Assembly: GCF_022811725.1 (NCBI RefSeq)
Contig: NZ_CP094527.1
Coordinates: 6,324,001 to 6,388,000 of the forward strand
Length of the DNA stretch: 64,000 nucleotides
Source of the DNA: Mucilaginibacter sp. SMC90
GTDB lineage: Bacteria; Bacteroidota; Bacteroidia; Sphingobacteriales; Sphingobacteriaceae
Direction of reading: 5' to 3'
The notes under the pieces were generated by a model, which made no database searches, was not told the origin of the DNA, and saw only the letters and a list, made by a program, of their open reading frames with translations. Positions 35,801 through 45,898 of this stretch are shown piece after piece; the stretch's first letter is position 1, and the number at the start of each line of letters is the position of its first letter. A program made the position numbers and the translations under genes.

Positions 35801-36220
35801 TAAAGAAATCGATCTGACTGAACGCATGCAATCCAGAAATCAATTTTAACGACAATCGATTTAATAGATCTGGAAATCCAGCCCGACAGAATAACGATGG
35901 CTTTATGATTTTGAAGAAATATAAAGCAACCGACACAGTTGGATTGATTAGACGCAAACAAATGAACGCGAACTCAAACTACCGTCATTTACAATAATAA
36001 AGCAGCAGGGACATGGTTAGGTCATTCAATACCTCCTGTTTCTCTCATTAGCTTCATTTTAACGGCTTATTTTTAAAAAATCTCCTAATTCTTAGATATC
36101 AATTCTATTATCATTGCTCTTAGTGGTGCTTCTGTCGGCTTTTACATATGCACATCGAGAGGAACTGCCTTGTTATTCAATAATAATACACATAACGCTA
36201 TTCTATTTAGCCAAAATAAA
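35801..36220. other. Intergenic DNA at the likely edge of the mobile segment
   Basis: AT-rich sequence without recognisable gene, between repeat copy 2 and the lipoprotein gene. Base composition changes here to that of the following chromosomal genes, so an element boundary may lie inside; no flanking duplication or integrase was found. Confidence 0.3.
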
Positions 36221-36841
36221 TTATTTTATCCGTTGTATATAAAATTCACCGTTAGTCAGTGTATGCTTTTCTGAGTTTGCGCTGACGCCTAAGTACAGTG
36301 TGCCTGAAAAAGTACCCATCATTCTATAAGTTGTTATTTGGGTGAATTTAATCCGCGTATCTGCAAGTAGGTCCGCACCGAATTCCTTACCATACGAGGA
36401 AAATAATTGATTCTTACTATTATACCAGGTTAGCTGTACCAGGTTGGCCTTAGCCGTAGTATCCGTCTTGGCTCCAAAATTCTGGTAATATTTACCTGTC
36501 ACCAATGAATCTTTATTAACGCCAACCACAATTAGCCTGCTGGTACCCGGCTCCAGTGAATTAGCCTGACCGCTAAAGCTGAAATCGAAATTGCCGCTGG
36601 CGTCTTTTTTATTAAAATTACCCTGCACCAATGCGGTAAATTTATAAGTGGTAGTGTCTGCTTTAAATTTGATATAGAAATGGGTATCCGTTGTATCCGT
36701 TGCAGAGATGGTGGTGTCCGTAGCTCCTCCTACTTGTTTTTGGGTATCGGGTTTACTAATCGTTGTCGCCTCCTGCTTACCGCAGGACAATGCAATGATC
36801 GAAATAACCAACAAACTCATGATAATCGGGTTCTTATTCAT
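36221..36841 (-). CDS. Lipoprotein of unknown function
   Basis: 206 residues. Lipobox IIALSC with Cys20, then a Thr/Asp-rich linker (GGATDTTISATDTTDTHF) and an all-beta domain with about ten strands (YKFTALVQGNF, NFDFSFSGQAN, YRMMGTFSGTLYLG). The pattern of small-molecule or calycin-like beta sandwiches in Bacteroidota lipoproteins fits, but no family is assigned. Next gene on the same strand is about 120 bases upstream. Confidence 0.7.
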   Translation of the reverse strand: MNKNPIIMSLLVISIIALSCGKQEATTISKPDTQKQVGGATDTTISATDTTDTHFYIKFKADTTTYKFTALVQGNFNKKDASGNFDFSFSGQANSLEPGTSRLIVVGVNKDSLVTGKYYQNFGAKTDTTAKANLVQLTWYNSKNQLFSSYGKEFGADLLADTRIKFTQITTYRMMGTFSGTLYLGVSANSEKHTLTNGEFYIQRIK

Positions 36842-36965
36842 AATAAATTGTTCCGTTAAGCATTTTAATTATTTTTCTTTACAAAATTTCCCCATCATCT
36901 CCCCACCGTCCAGGCAACCATCTTGTCTATCGTAAGGATTTGGTTCTTATCCCCGCTGATCAGCC

Positions 36966-37175
36966 TTATTTTATCGCCATCCTTTCATAGGCACATTCGG
37001 CAGTCATCCCGTTGATCTCAATGTCTACTTTGCTGCCGGAAATAAAGGTCATCTTTCCGCTTACCATGCCGCCCATCAGTCCCCCGGATTGTTTATAGGT
37101 GCCGCTTAAACCGATGCGGCAACCAGCAAGCATCACGGCGCTTAATAAAATGATCGATCTGATGAGTGTCTTCAT
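36966..37175 (-). CDS. Small lipoprotein, 69 aa
   Basis: From the ATG at 37175 the signal MKTLIRSIILLSAVMLAGC carries a clear lipobox; the longer frame from 37229 would bury it. The mature part (YKQSGGLMGGMVSGKMTFIS and KVDIEINGMTAECAYER) is about 50 residues with two Cys including the lipidated one. Function unknown. It follows the four-helix membrane protein gene by about 50 bases. Confidence 0.65.
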   Translation of the reverse strand: MKTLIRSIILLSAVMLAGCRIGLSGTYKQSGGLMGGMVSGKMTFISGSKVDIEINGMTAECAYERMAIK

Positions 37176-37225
37176 TGTTAACCCAATTTTGATAATATGT
37201 GACTTTATATCCGCGGATACGCCTG

Positions 37226-37846
37226 TCAAACTATTTCAGTAGCAGCAGGAGCTGCCAGCGGATTGGCCATTACATAGGTGTTGTTGGCAATCGCAGCTAA
37301 TGCTTTTATTTGTTCCGCCAGGAACCGGAACAGCACCAGGGTAAAATAGCCAAGGAAAGGAAACAGGATGATACCTGCGAAGCCTATCCCTGATGGGATG
37401 GCCATCGGAATCAGGCTGCCCAGATAACCGTTCTCCCCGCTTAGAAATATTCCGGCAATCAGGGAAAACCCGGTTCCTGCAATGAACAGCCAAATCGCCA
37501 GGTTCTCGCCCATGGTCTGGATAAAATGGGCAAAAATCGGGGTTGCGACAAAATCATCCCGATTGCCTGTAATCACATCCAGCTTATCCTTCCGGTTCCA
37601 CCAAAGCAGCATCCCGGTTACCGCGGCAATGGTTATAAAGACCAGTATCAGCAAAAATGCCAATACGACCTTAAAAGGCGCGTCAAACAAGTGATTGCCC
37701 AAAGCAGATATGAGGATACCTACAGGTATAATACCATGCAGCACAGTGATCAGCATATACAGCCATTTATAGGGTTTACGAAAAATGGCGCCACTGTCAA
37801 TGTAGGCGAAAAGTGCTTTGGCAAGGTTCAGGAATTTAATGATCAT
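37226..37846 (-). CDS. Four-helix inner membrane protein
   Basis: 206 residues with about four membrane segments (MLITVLHGIIPVGILISALG, VVLAFLLILVFITIAAVTGM, LAIWLFIAGTGFSLIAGIFL, IGFAGIILFPFLGYFTLVLF). A segment KALAAIANNTYVMANPLAAP ends the protein. No family recognised. Divergent from the TPR kinase gene at 38061. Confidence 0.7.
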   Translation of the reverse strand: MIIKFLNLAKALFAYIDSGAIFRKPYKWLYMLITVLHGIIPVGILISALGNHLFDAPFKVVLAFLLILVFITIAAVTGMLLWWNRKDKLDVITGNRDDFVATPIFAHFIQTMGENLAIWLFIAGTGFSLIAGIFLSGENGYLGSLIPMAIPSGIGFAGIILFPFLGYFTLVLFRFLAEQIKALAAIANNTYVMANPLAAPAATEIV

Positions 37847-38021
37847 GACTTTGTGTTTTAAGGGTTATTGATCAACGACTGAACTAACCTACGCGAAGCA
37901 GTTCGCGGATGCAATACGCGTTTATTAGTTGTCTGCCGCTATTTATTTTCCGTGTGCTATGGTCACCATTCTTTGATTCGTAGCAACGGATCGTTTCTGT
38001 GAAATTTACAGCGCAAATACC

Positions 38022-38029
38022 TATATTTG
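38022..38029 (+). promoter_or_regulatory. Candidate Bacteroidota -7 promoter box
   Basis: TATATTTG fits TAnnTTTG and lies 31 bases before the start codon of the TPR kinase gene. A weak -33-like sequence (TTTCTG) is near 37994. Confidence 0.45.
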
Positions 38030-38060
38030 ATTGACAACCGGTTCACAAGGAAACTGACTT

Positions 38061-40121
38061 ATGAAAGGTATCATTATCGCAATTTTACTGACCCTGATCG
38101 CACCTACGGTTTCGGCACAAAATAAAAAGATCGACTCTCTTGAATCTTTGCTGAAAAGAGTTGCTTCGCGTGATACGTCTAAAATTGCCATCTTAAACGA
38201 ACTGGCTTTCGCCTATATCAATGTGAATCCCACCCGGGGGCTGTCGTATGCAAACCAATCCATCGATTTATGTATCAGGTTTAAAAACAACCGCAGGTTA
38301 GGTACCGCCTATAATTACAAAGCTTTGAATTACTCAAGCTTAGGAAATGACACATTGGCAATAACCTGGTATACCCAGGCCATTCGGCTTGCCCGGCTCA
38401 ATTTTGATAAGGACGGTGAAGGCCGTGTCCTGAATAACCTGGCCATCTTATATACGGACCGTTCCGAGTACAAAAAAGCACTGGGGCTTCGTTTAAACGC
38501 GCTGAAGTTGTTCGGAGAACTAAAAAACAATAAGGCGATCGGTAGCCTTTACAACAATATCGGAGTAACCTACCTGTACCTGGCGGATTATCCGGAGGCC
38601 CTTGCTTATTATTTTAAAGCATTAGGTATAGCCCAGATCATGGGTGATCCCAATGCCCAGGCCCAGGCCTTAATGAATATTGGCCTGGTTTATAAGAAAC
38701 TCGGAAATTATCGCAATACGTTCGCCTACTATCAAAAATCTTTGAAGCTGTACCGGCAACTGGGGGATCAGCAGCAACTGGCAGGTATGTACGCCAACCT
38801 CGCTACTGCCTATGATGAACAGGGGCAACAGCAAAAAGCACTTGAACTGTACAACCAGGCGCTTGCCATCAGCCGGCAGATCAAATATAAACGGGGTGAA
38901 GCAAGTAACCTGACCAATATCGGGATCGTATACGGCAACCTGGGAGTATACAGTACAGCTTTCCATTACCTTCAACAGGCCCTGGGCCTTTATCAACAAT
39001 CACCTGATTACAATTCCATGTCTGTCATCTATAATGAACTGGCTGAACTGACGCTGACAGCGCCGGACACTGCGTTGGCAAAGCTTAACCTACTAAAAGA
39101 CCGGTTAATGGCTGCCCGGGCTTATGCTGCGCTCTGTATTAAACTGAGCCATGAATCGGGGGCTGCGGAGCGCGAAATGAACGGCTGGCAAACACAAAGC
39201 CTCATCCAAGAAAAACTACACCAGTACGATGCGGCCTTAGGTGACTATAAAAAATATACCCGACTGAAAGACAGCATTTTCAATGATGAAAAAAAGCAGG
39301 CGGTCGCACGGACGGAAATACAGTTCGAAGCGGATAAAAAGCAAGCGCTTGCCGAGGCGGCCGTTCAAAGGGAAAAGATCGTCAAAAATACAATTATGGC
39401 AGGATCAGGATTGCTCGGTTTAACCGCCGTAACTTTGTTTATATCCTATAAGAAAAGACGCGATGCTATCCAGGTAAAGCAGGATCTGTTGCACCGGTCA
39501 AAGGTCTCAGCGATTGAGATGAAGGTTCTTCGTTTACAACTCAACCCGCATTTTATTTTTAATTCGCTCAATTCCATCAGTAATTTCATCACCAGGAATG
39601 ATGTTAAAACCGCCGATTATTTTTTAGCGAAATTTGCGAGGCTGATGCGGGGAACATTGGAAAACTCGGAGGAAAAAGAGATCAGTCTTGCGGAAGAGCT
39701 TCAAATGACAGAATTGTATATGCAGCTGGAGGCTATTCGGCTCGATCATAAATTCACCTATGAATTTAAAATAGCGGAGCATATCAACCCGGAACTTACC
39801 CTGGTGCCGCCGCTGATACTGCAACCTTTTGTGGAAAACAGCATCTGGCATGGCTTTGCCGGAAAAGAGGGAAAGGGGCACCTCCTGATCGAGATCATGC
39901 GCGATGACCAAGTACTGCATTGCACTATTACTGATGATGGTGTCGGGAGGCAAGAAAAATCTAAAGAGGGAAAAAAGTCATTCGGTGTAAAAATTACAGG
40001 CGACCGGCTGGCCCTGCTCAATAGGTCAAAAGATACCCGCGCCGGTGTACATATCATTGACCTGGAAAAAGGCACAAGGGTCGAACTGAAATTACCGTAT
40101 GAAACCCATTTTGAAGCATGA
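38061..40121 (+). CDS. TPR-containing LytS-type sensor histidine kinase
   Basis: 686 residues. A signal peptide (1-20, cleavage near SAQ) directs a periplasmic sensor of seven or so TPR repeats (about 30-400; for example NNIGVTYLYLADYPEALAYY). A short helical segment, a membrane helix (TIMAGSGLLGLTAVTLFISY, about 443-462) and the kinase domain follow, with the phosphoacceptor motif LQLNPHFIFNSLNSISNFI, N box LILQPFVENSIWHGFAGKEG and G box DDGVGR. The stop overlaps the LytTR regulator ATG by four bases. TPR-LytS kinases are common in Sphingobacteriaceae; ligand unknown. Confidence 0.93.
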   Translation: MKGIIIAILLTLIAPTVSAQNKKIDSLESLLKRVASRDTSKIAILNELAFAYINVNPTRGLSYANQSIDLCIRFKNNRRLGTAYNYKALNYSSLGNDTLAITWYTQAIRLARLNFDKDGEGRVLNNLAILYTDRSEYKKALGLRLNALKLFGELKNNKAIGSLYNNIGVTYLYLADYPEALAYYFKALGIAQIMGDPNAQAQALMNIGLVYKKLGNYRNTFAYYQKSLKLYRQLGDQQQLAGMYANLATAYDEQGQQQKALELYNQALAISRQIKYKRGEASNLTNIGIVYGNLGVYSTAFHYLQQALGLYQQSPDYNSMSVIYNELAELTLTAPDTALAKLNLLKDRLMAARAYAALCIKLSHESGAAEREMNGWQTQSLIQEKLHQYDAALGDYKKYTRLKDSIFNDEKKQAVARTEIQFEADKKQALAEAAVQREKIVKNTIMAGSGLLGLTAVTLFISYKKRRDAIQVKQDLLHRSKVSAIEMKVLRLQLNPHFIFNSLNSISNFITRNDVKTADYFLAKFARLMRGTLENSEEKEISLAEELQMTELYMQLEAIRLDHKFTYEFKIAEHINPELTLVPPLILQPFVENSIWHGFAGKEGKGHLLIEIMRDDQVLHCTITDDGVGRQEKSKEGKKSFGVKITGDRLALLNRSKDTRAGVHIIDLEKGTRVELKLPYETHFEA

Positions 40122-40873
40122 TCAGCGCCGTAATCATAGATGATGAACCACACTGTATTGACCGGCTGCGCTACCTGGCAGATCATTACTGTGCAGGGGA
40201 CCTTTTTATTGCAGGGACTGCAGACCGGGTAGACAGCGGTTTTGAACTGCTCAAAGAACTGAAACCGCAACTGGTGTTTCTCGATATACAAATCCACCAG
40301 CAAACGGGCTTCGACCTTTTAAAAAAATATACCAACATACCATTTCAGGTTGTCTTCACCACGGCCTTTGAACAATATGCTATCCGGGCTTTTAAATTCA
40401 GCGCGGTTGATTATTTATTAAAACCGATAGACCCGGACGAATTTCAACTTACCGTGAAAAAGCTCGGGGAAAGAATTGACCGTGAGCACCACCTGGACAA
40501 GGTCGAGCTTTTGTTTCAAAATATCAAACGAACAGGACTACATGATCCTAAAATCACGGTTCCTACGGTGTCGGGCTTGGAATTGATCAGAGTTCAGGAC
40601 ATTATTCGCTGCCAAAGCGATGTGAATTATACCACCATCTTTATGAAAGACAAGAAAAGCCTGATGGTGGCCAAAACCTTAAAGCAATTTGAGGGGCTGT
40701 TATCATCTTACGGCTTCTTTCGTATCCATAACTCCCACCTGGTGAACCTGGCTTATATCAAAAGTTATCACAAAGGCAAAGGTGGTTATGTACAATTGGA
40801 AGACAAAACTGAGCTGGAAGTTTCTTCGCGGCGTAAGGATGACTTTCTGGTAAGGCTGTCTGCTTTAAAATGA
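40118..40873 (+). CDS. LytTR family response regulator
   Basis: 251 residues: receiver domain with IIDDE, phosphoacceptor in FLDIQIHQQTGFD and LLKPID; LytTR domain with ITVPTVSGLELIRVQDIIRC, FFRIHNSHLVNLAYIKSY and LEVSSRRKDDF. Coupled to the upstream TPR kinase by a four-base overlap. It likely controls nearby genes; which ones is not visible. Confidence 0.94.
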   Translation: MISAVIIDDEPHCIDRLRYLADHYCAGDLFIAGTADRVDSGFELLKELKPQLVFLDIQIHQQTGFDLLKKYTNIPFQVVFTTAFEQYAIRAFKFSAVDYLLKPIDPDEFQLTVKKLGERIDREHHLDKVELLFQNIKRTGLHDPKITVPTVSGLELIRVQDIIRCQSDVNYTTIFMKDKKSLMVAKTLKQFEGLLSSYGFFRIHNSHLVNLAYIKSYHKGKGGYVQLEDKTELEVSSRRKDDFLVRLSALK

Positions 40874-41062
40874 TCCGTCGGATAATTCTTCAGTATGATG
40901 ATGACCATCTTTCAAAAAATAAACGATTACCCAAATTAAATAACTAAAGGCCCACAGTCAATCATTCCGGATTGCTCAGTCAAGTGCTGACATTTACCTT
41001 CAGCAAATTAACAACTCCACGAAAAGTGATGTGGCTTAAATAACTACGTTAAATCTGAACTT

Positions 41063-42439
41063 ATGCGCAGTTTTATAATACTATTGACCGGAATGGCCCT
41101 ATTGGGAAGTAACGTTACCTGTGCCCAGTCAAATCCAAAAAACGCTTCATTGGGTAAAGCCATAAAAGACCTCGGTTCTTTTTTTAAAAAAAAGCCGGCA
41201 TCCCTACCCGCTGGTAATGATAAATTACCTGCAAACAATGCTGCTGTACAGGCTGACAAAGGGAACGCCGGAGCACTCAGCCCCGGCGCTGTATCATTGG
41301 CCGTAGACAAACTATTTGATTTCAATAAGGGTGTAGCGATTGTAAGAAAAGGAACGTCAGCAGCACTTATTGATCCTAAGGGTAACCTGGTGGTGCCTTT
41401 TAACAGTTATGATTTTTCATATTACACGGTTTCCGTCCTGCAAAATGTGTTGCTAAGCAACGGATTGCTACGATTTCAGACAACGGACCACCAGCAATGG
41501 GGCTATATGAACAGTTCGGCAACAGTGATCGCCAGGGGGGTGCTGAACGACTTAACAGACAATAAAAGATTATTGGAGCTGAACAATAGTGGCCGGTGGA
41601 CCTATACCACACCGGACGGTAAAAAATATTTCCCCGGTGACCGGTTGGCCGACATCAACGAGGGAATTGGCATTATGCGACGCCAGATAAATGGCAATGT
41701 AATAATAGGATATAAACGCTTAAGCGGCGATCCGCTGGTTACAACCGCATTCGATGAGCTTTACCGTTTTTCGGAAGGGCTGGCCGTCGTCGGAAAAAAG
41801 GACCAGTTCGGGGATATTAAATATGGTTATATCAATACTGATGGAAAGCTGGTCATTCCTTTACTGTATTCTATAAAACCCTCGGAATTTTCCGGAGGTT
41901 ATGCACGGGTGGTGCCAAAGGACAAATCAGCATTTGAGTACGCTTTTATTAATAAAAAAGGAGAGATTGTGTTTAGACAAACGCAGGCAGATATCCTTAA
42001 ATACGGCACCTTTGACCATTTCACCACTTATGGCATGGCCTTTAACATGAAATATGTAATGGATGCCACTTTTAAACTAACCAGCAAGGCCGATTTCTTT
42101 AAATCCTATGGGATCCCGGCAGACTCCTGGTTCATCGGCGAACAAAATTCTGTGGAAGGTGAAACGAATCCCAAGTTACTGTATAGTACCCGGGGAGTAG
42201 TAGGCACCTATACCAGGTTGCCGCTGACCGGTTTTATAAATTTCGGAACCGGAAAAGTAGTAGCACCGGTATTCGATCTGTTAAATGTGAATGCTATCTA
42301 TTTTGACCCAACTGCGAAACTGGCCTATGCCAAAGTATGCCTGGGCAAAAGTAACACAGGCGCACTGATCTATCGTGAAGGGTATATTAATGAAAACGGG
42401 CTATTCGTCATTGTTAAAGCGGAAGGATCAAGATGGTAG
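41063..42439 (+). CDS. Secreted WG-repeat protein
   Basis: 458 residues with a signal peptide (cleavage near CAQ22). After a linker, residues 90-450 are built of WG-type repeats of about 50 residues, with the pattern aliDpkGnlvvPf (LIDPKGNLVVPF, WGYMNSSATVIARG, YGYINTDGKLVIPL, YAFINKKGEIVFRQ, GYINENGLFVIV). WG repeats form beta-propeller-like or solenoid structures and are found in surface proteins. Located downstream of the LytTR pair, which could regulate it. Confidence 0.85.
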   Translation: MRSFIILLTGMALLGSNVTCAQSNPKNASLGKAIKDLGSFFKKKPASLPAGNDKLPANNAAVQADKGNAGALSPGAVSLAVDKLFDFNKGVAIVRKGTSAALIDPKGNLVVPFNSYDFSYYTVSVLQNVLLSNGLLRFQTTDHQQWGYMNSSATVIARGVLNDLTDNKRLLELNNSGRWTYTTPDGKKYFPGDRLADINEGIGIMRRQINGNVIIGYKRLSGDPLVTTAFDELYRFSEGLAVVGKKDQFGDIKYGYINTDGKLVIPLLYSIKPSEFSGGYARVVPKDKSAFEYAFINKKGEIVFRQTQADILKYGTFDHFTTYGMAFNMKYVMDATFKLTSKADFFKSYGIPADSWFIGEQNSVEGETNPKLLYSTRGVVGTYTRLPLTGFINFGTGKVVAPVFDLLNVNAIYFDPTAKLAYAKVCLGKSNTGALIYREGYINENGLFVIVKAEGSRW

Positions 42440-43484
42440 AAGGTATCGTATCTCATTAGCTTACTGACATTTCTCAGAGACGAATCTACTAAGGCTACCT
42501 CGCCGTTGATATATCTAAACTCAGGAACCAAATTTTCAAACGCATTTTCAGAAAGCCTCGCTTTTGGTGGAGTCCAGTATTGCGAACGCAAATGGCCCCT
42601 TGTTATTACTAAAAACAGCTCCATAATCAAACACAATTACTTTATTCAAATCGTTCAATTCAGTTTTGAGATACCCAATGATAAAGCTGATTTGGACCAT
42701 TAATAAAGGAGCAAAATACCTAAAAGTAGTGATGGCAAGAAAAATGTCGAATACATATCTTTGGGTTTGATTTTGTCAAATCAAATCAAAAAATAAGTTT
42801 AGGTGAATGCCCCGGTCAGCGAGTGAGTGGGGCATTTGAACTTTGCCCATTTTGGCAAGAGCTGCAACACTAAGGCTCTAATTCTTAAGCTTTTTTCGCT
42901 GACAGCGTTGTTATTTTGATATACCCGTAATGTTCCGCGCAGCTGCGGCAGGCGGCTCCATTATACACGCGCTATAACCCCGTGTTTCATTGCGCCGTCA
43001 GCCTCCCCGCCCCACGCAAAACAGTTGCATTCGCAACAGATTTGCCTCCCCTCGCGATTGCAGATATAGAATTGTCTTTAAGACCTCAAATTGATTTGTC
43101 TTCGGATATCTCAAAATTAATTTGGCACCGTGTCTAATAACTAATAGATAAGTATTAAGAATGCCCGGTTCCGGCCATTCTTCTAAATGCAGATTTGATC
43201 TGCAGGCCCGCTACCGGGTTTCGAAGCTGTCCAATTTCGCGGCAGCATTTTCACCATAACAATAACGAAACCCGGCATGCCGTCCCAGAAAATGTTTTTG
43301 CAGGAAAGATGAAAGGGCTTTTGAAAAACAAAGATCTGACCATTCCGGAAAGCGAAAAGGGGTCGGGTCGACCTTCTTTTACCCTGCCGCTGACATGACC
43401 ACCGCCGGCGCGTGCAACGCAGCTGGCATTCGGATCCTTAGGGGTGATGGCATACATCAGAACCAGATACAGTACATAATTAAT
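42440..43484. other. Long intergenic stretch with a possible gene remnant and hairpins
   Basis: On the minus strand 42440-42760 carries a fragment that reads RYFAPLLMVQISFIIGYLKT, VIVFDYGAVFSNNKGPFAFA in one frame and ENAFENLVPEFRYINGEVAL in another; it looks like a frameshifted membrane protein that I cannot name. AATGCCCC (42806-42813) and GGGGCATT (42829-42836) form an eight-pair inverted repeat. AAGAATG (43157-43163) pairs with CATTCTT (43176-43182) around CCGGTTCCGG. No intact gene is seen. Confidence 0.35.
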
Positions 43485-45410
43485 TCAAATCTTTATAATC
43501 GCGTTAATTTTCCGGTGGGTTTCCATAACAATAGCATCCATTTCCTCTACACATTGACCAAGCATCAGGTAGATCTCGTCTTTTTCTCCCGGTTCAGCCA
43601 TAGCGAGCATATCCATCAGACCCAGCATCGAAGCCACTGGTCGCCTGATCTCGTGGGAGCTCAGCCAGGCCACCTCTTTTAATAATTCATTCTGACGCTT
43701 GTTTTCCTGCAGCGAACGCTTAAGTTCGTCAATATCCTTGATCGCCCCGATCAGACGCACCGGCGCTTTGTCTTCGTCATAGATGAAATAACCCTGGTCA
43801 AGAATATACCTGTAACGACCTTCCCCGCAATCTACCCGGTACTCGCAGCTCCAGTTCGTTTTTCTATCCGCGCTTATTTTTCCCTGGCTGCTGATCACCT
43901 CATCAACATCATCAGGGTGGATCAGGCTGCGCCACCATTCCAGGTTGTAGCTTATCTCTTCAGGCGGAACATCGATCAGCCGGGTGAGGCTGGTATTATA
44001 GATCAGGCGATCCTTTAATATGTCGAGATCATAGATGATATCATTGGTAGCTTGGCTAACCAGTTCATATCTTTCAACAGCTTCCTTTAACTGAATATCC
44101 TTAATCCGGCTTTCGGTGATATCAGAAAAATATACCGCTACGCCCTCAGCAGTTGGATAAGCCGCCACGCGGATCCATTTCATCAGAACCAGTGAATAAT
44201 CCTCCTTCCGGACTACTATACGCTCCTCCAGTGCCTTCTGATAAACCGCATAGAAACGATTTTGGGCTTTTGGAAAAAGCGTACAAATATTTTCCCCTAT
44301 GATCTGGCTGTGCTTTTTGTCGATGATCGCCCGGAATGCCGCATTAACGCGGATAATGCGCATGTCCGTGTCCAGCGCAAAGAAAGCATCACTAATACTG
44401 TCCAGTGTATTTTCCAGGTTTTGCAGGTGCCTGTTTCTTTCGTTTTCCATGAGCCGCAGCTCCGAAATATCCTGCATCGAACCGACTACTTTGATTTCTT
44501 CAACATCAGGTTCAAGCCGGGCGAGCTGCCGGATATAGCGGGTTTCGCCGTTAAGCGCGCTGATCCGGTGCGTGATATCAACAGGCGTGCCGTTTTCGAT
44601 CAGCTCTCCAAGCGCGCTGATCATTAGCGGCCTGTCTTCCGGAAAAATATGCTCAATATATATGTCAAAAAGTTCCCTGGGATCTTCCGGGCTGATGCCG
44701 GTCAGGTTGTACAGTTCCTCCGACCAAAGCAATTTTCTTTGTTCCGGAAAGAAAACCCAACCACCGACCCGGGAGATCAACTGGGTTTCACGAAGTTTTT
44801 TCTTTTCTTCAAACAGATCTTCATTGAGCTTTTCCAGCGCCTGTTCAAACAAGGTACGTTCGGTCATATCGCGTGCCATGACCAGCGTGCCGGCCTGTTT
44901 GTTAAAGGTAAGTTTGTGCGACGTGATACTGACATACAACATGGCCCCACCCTTTCTGATATGTCGCCAGGTGCCGCTTTGGTTGAGTTCGTCCGAGAGG
45001 CGCCGGATTGAAGCGAGCACATCAAACGCATCTTCAGATGGCCGGATATCGAGGATCGATTTTTCCAGGAACTCAGCCCTGCTGTAGCCGTAATTTTTTA
45101 CCGCAGCGTCATTTACTGATACGATCCGCAGCGATTCATCATAGATCCACATAGGAACAGGATTAGCCTCGTAGATCGCCCGGTACTGATCGCCGACTTC
45201 CAGTGACAGCCGGCCGTAGGAACGGATGAGGTAATACAGCATGAGACCGGTGAGGCTAACAAATGTATAACCTTTAATACTGCTCAGCCAAACCAGTGAC
45301 CGATCACCAACATACGGGGCCAGGGCAAAAAGGAAGTGGTCACTGCATGTGATCCAAAGTATACTGGCTACGACATACAAGGTCGCGATCCGAAATGCAC
45401 CGTTACTCAT
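43485..45410 (-). CDS. Multi-PAS membrane sensor with HisKA domain but no ATPase domain
   Basis: 641 residues. Two N-terminal membrane helices (ATLYVVASILWITCSDHFLF, YTFVSLTGLMLYYLIRSY) precede four or five PAS/PAC domains (starting about residues 75, 200, 325, 445). The C-terminus is a HisKA dimerisation helix pair with the H box LSSHEIRRPVASMLGLMDML at about residue 580, and the protein ends about 55 residues later. No N, G1 or G2 box is present. It may be phosphorylated by another kinase, or be a scaffold. The XRE gene upstream points the same way. Confidence 0.88.
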   Translation of the reverse strand: MSNGAFRIATLYVVASILWITCSDHFLFALAPYVGDRSLVWLSSIKGYTFVSLTGLMLYYLIRSYGRLSLEVGDQYRAIYEANPVPMWIYDESLRIVSVNDAAVKNYGYSRAEFLEKSILDIRPSEDAFDVLASIRRLSDELNQSGTWRHIRKGGAMLYVSITSHKLTFNKQAGTLVMARDMTERTLFEQALEKLNEDLFEEKKKLRETQLISRVGGWVFFPEQRKLLWSEELYNLTGISPEDPRELFDIYIEHIFPEDRPLMISALGELIENGTPVDITHRISALNGETRYIRQLARLEPDVEEIKVVGSMQDISELRLMENERNRHLQNLENTLDSISDAFFALDTDMRIIRVNAAFRAIIDKKHSQIIGENICTLFPKAQNRFYAVYQKALEERIVVRKEDYSLVLMKWIRVAAYPTAEGVAVYFSDITESRIKDIQLKEAVERYELVSQATNDIIYDLDILKDRLIYNTSLTRLIDVPPEEISYNLEWWRSLIHPDDVDEVISSQGKISADRKTNWSCEYRVDCGEGRYRYILDQGYFIYDEDKAPVRLIGAIKDIDELKRSLQENKRQNELLKEVAWLSSHEIRRPVASMLGLMDMLAMAEPGEKDEIYLMLGQCVEEMDAIVMETHRKINAIIKI

Positions 45411-45529
45411 AAATATTTATACATGGTGAAGGGAATGGATTCAAACGATCCGCTTATGTGAAGTTTAATTAGAAATTAAAACACAACAAGTTTCGGGATC
45501 TTGTGGTAAAATTCAGGCTTGTCCGGAGA

Positions 45530-45868
45530 TCACGCCGAATGCTTTGACAACCGCAGCTCTTCAAAAAGCGCTATCACCTTTTTCTGCAGAAAAATGACCT
45601 CGGATTCCCGTTCGTTCAGCTTTTGATGAATACCGGCCAGTGCATCTGGCACGGTATCACGCCGCGTTTCGCCTATGCTAAGTAACTGGACGGTTGACAG
45701 GCCAAACACCGCTGAAATCTGTTCAAGCCTTGAAAGGTTAATATCGGTAGCACCAGTTTCAATTTTAGAAAACGCCGGAATTGAAATATCCAGGCGCTTG
45801 GCCACATCTCCTTGGCTCCAGCCATTCTGACGCCTTAATAAGCGAATGCTTTGTCCGAGTGTTCCCAT
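45530..45868 (-). CDS. XRE-family transcriptional regulator
   Basis: 112 residues from the ATG at 45868 (MGTLGQSIRLLRRQNGWSQG); the extra ten residues from 45898 are not conserved. HTH region 8-60 with WSQGDVAKRLDISIPAFSKI and ETGATDINLSRLEQISAVFG, then a C-terminal coiled coil (NERESEVIFLQKKVIALFEE) likely for dimerisation. The gene lies 120 bases upstream of the PAS-HisKA gene and might regulate it. Confidence 0.85.
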   Translation of the reverse strand: MGTLGQSIRLLRRQNGWSQGDVAKRLDISIPAFSKIETGATDINLSRLEQISAVFGLSTVQLLSIGETRRDTVPDALAGIHQKLNERESEVIFLQKKVIALFEELRLSKHSA

Positions 45869-45898
45869 AGCTTTATTGATGAATTTATATCGGCGCAA

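Noticed and set aside
35486..35957. Overlapping minus-strand frames
   Set aside because: They lie over the noncoding repeat, which is shared with another intergenic region and shows no codon-like conservation.
43195..43398. 67-codon plus-strand frame
   Set aside because: Contains a plausible segment (KGLLKNKDLTIPESEKGSGR) but no family, and it sits in a hairpin-rich stretch; not supported.
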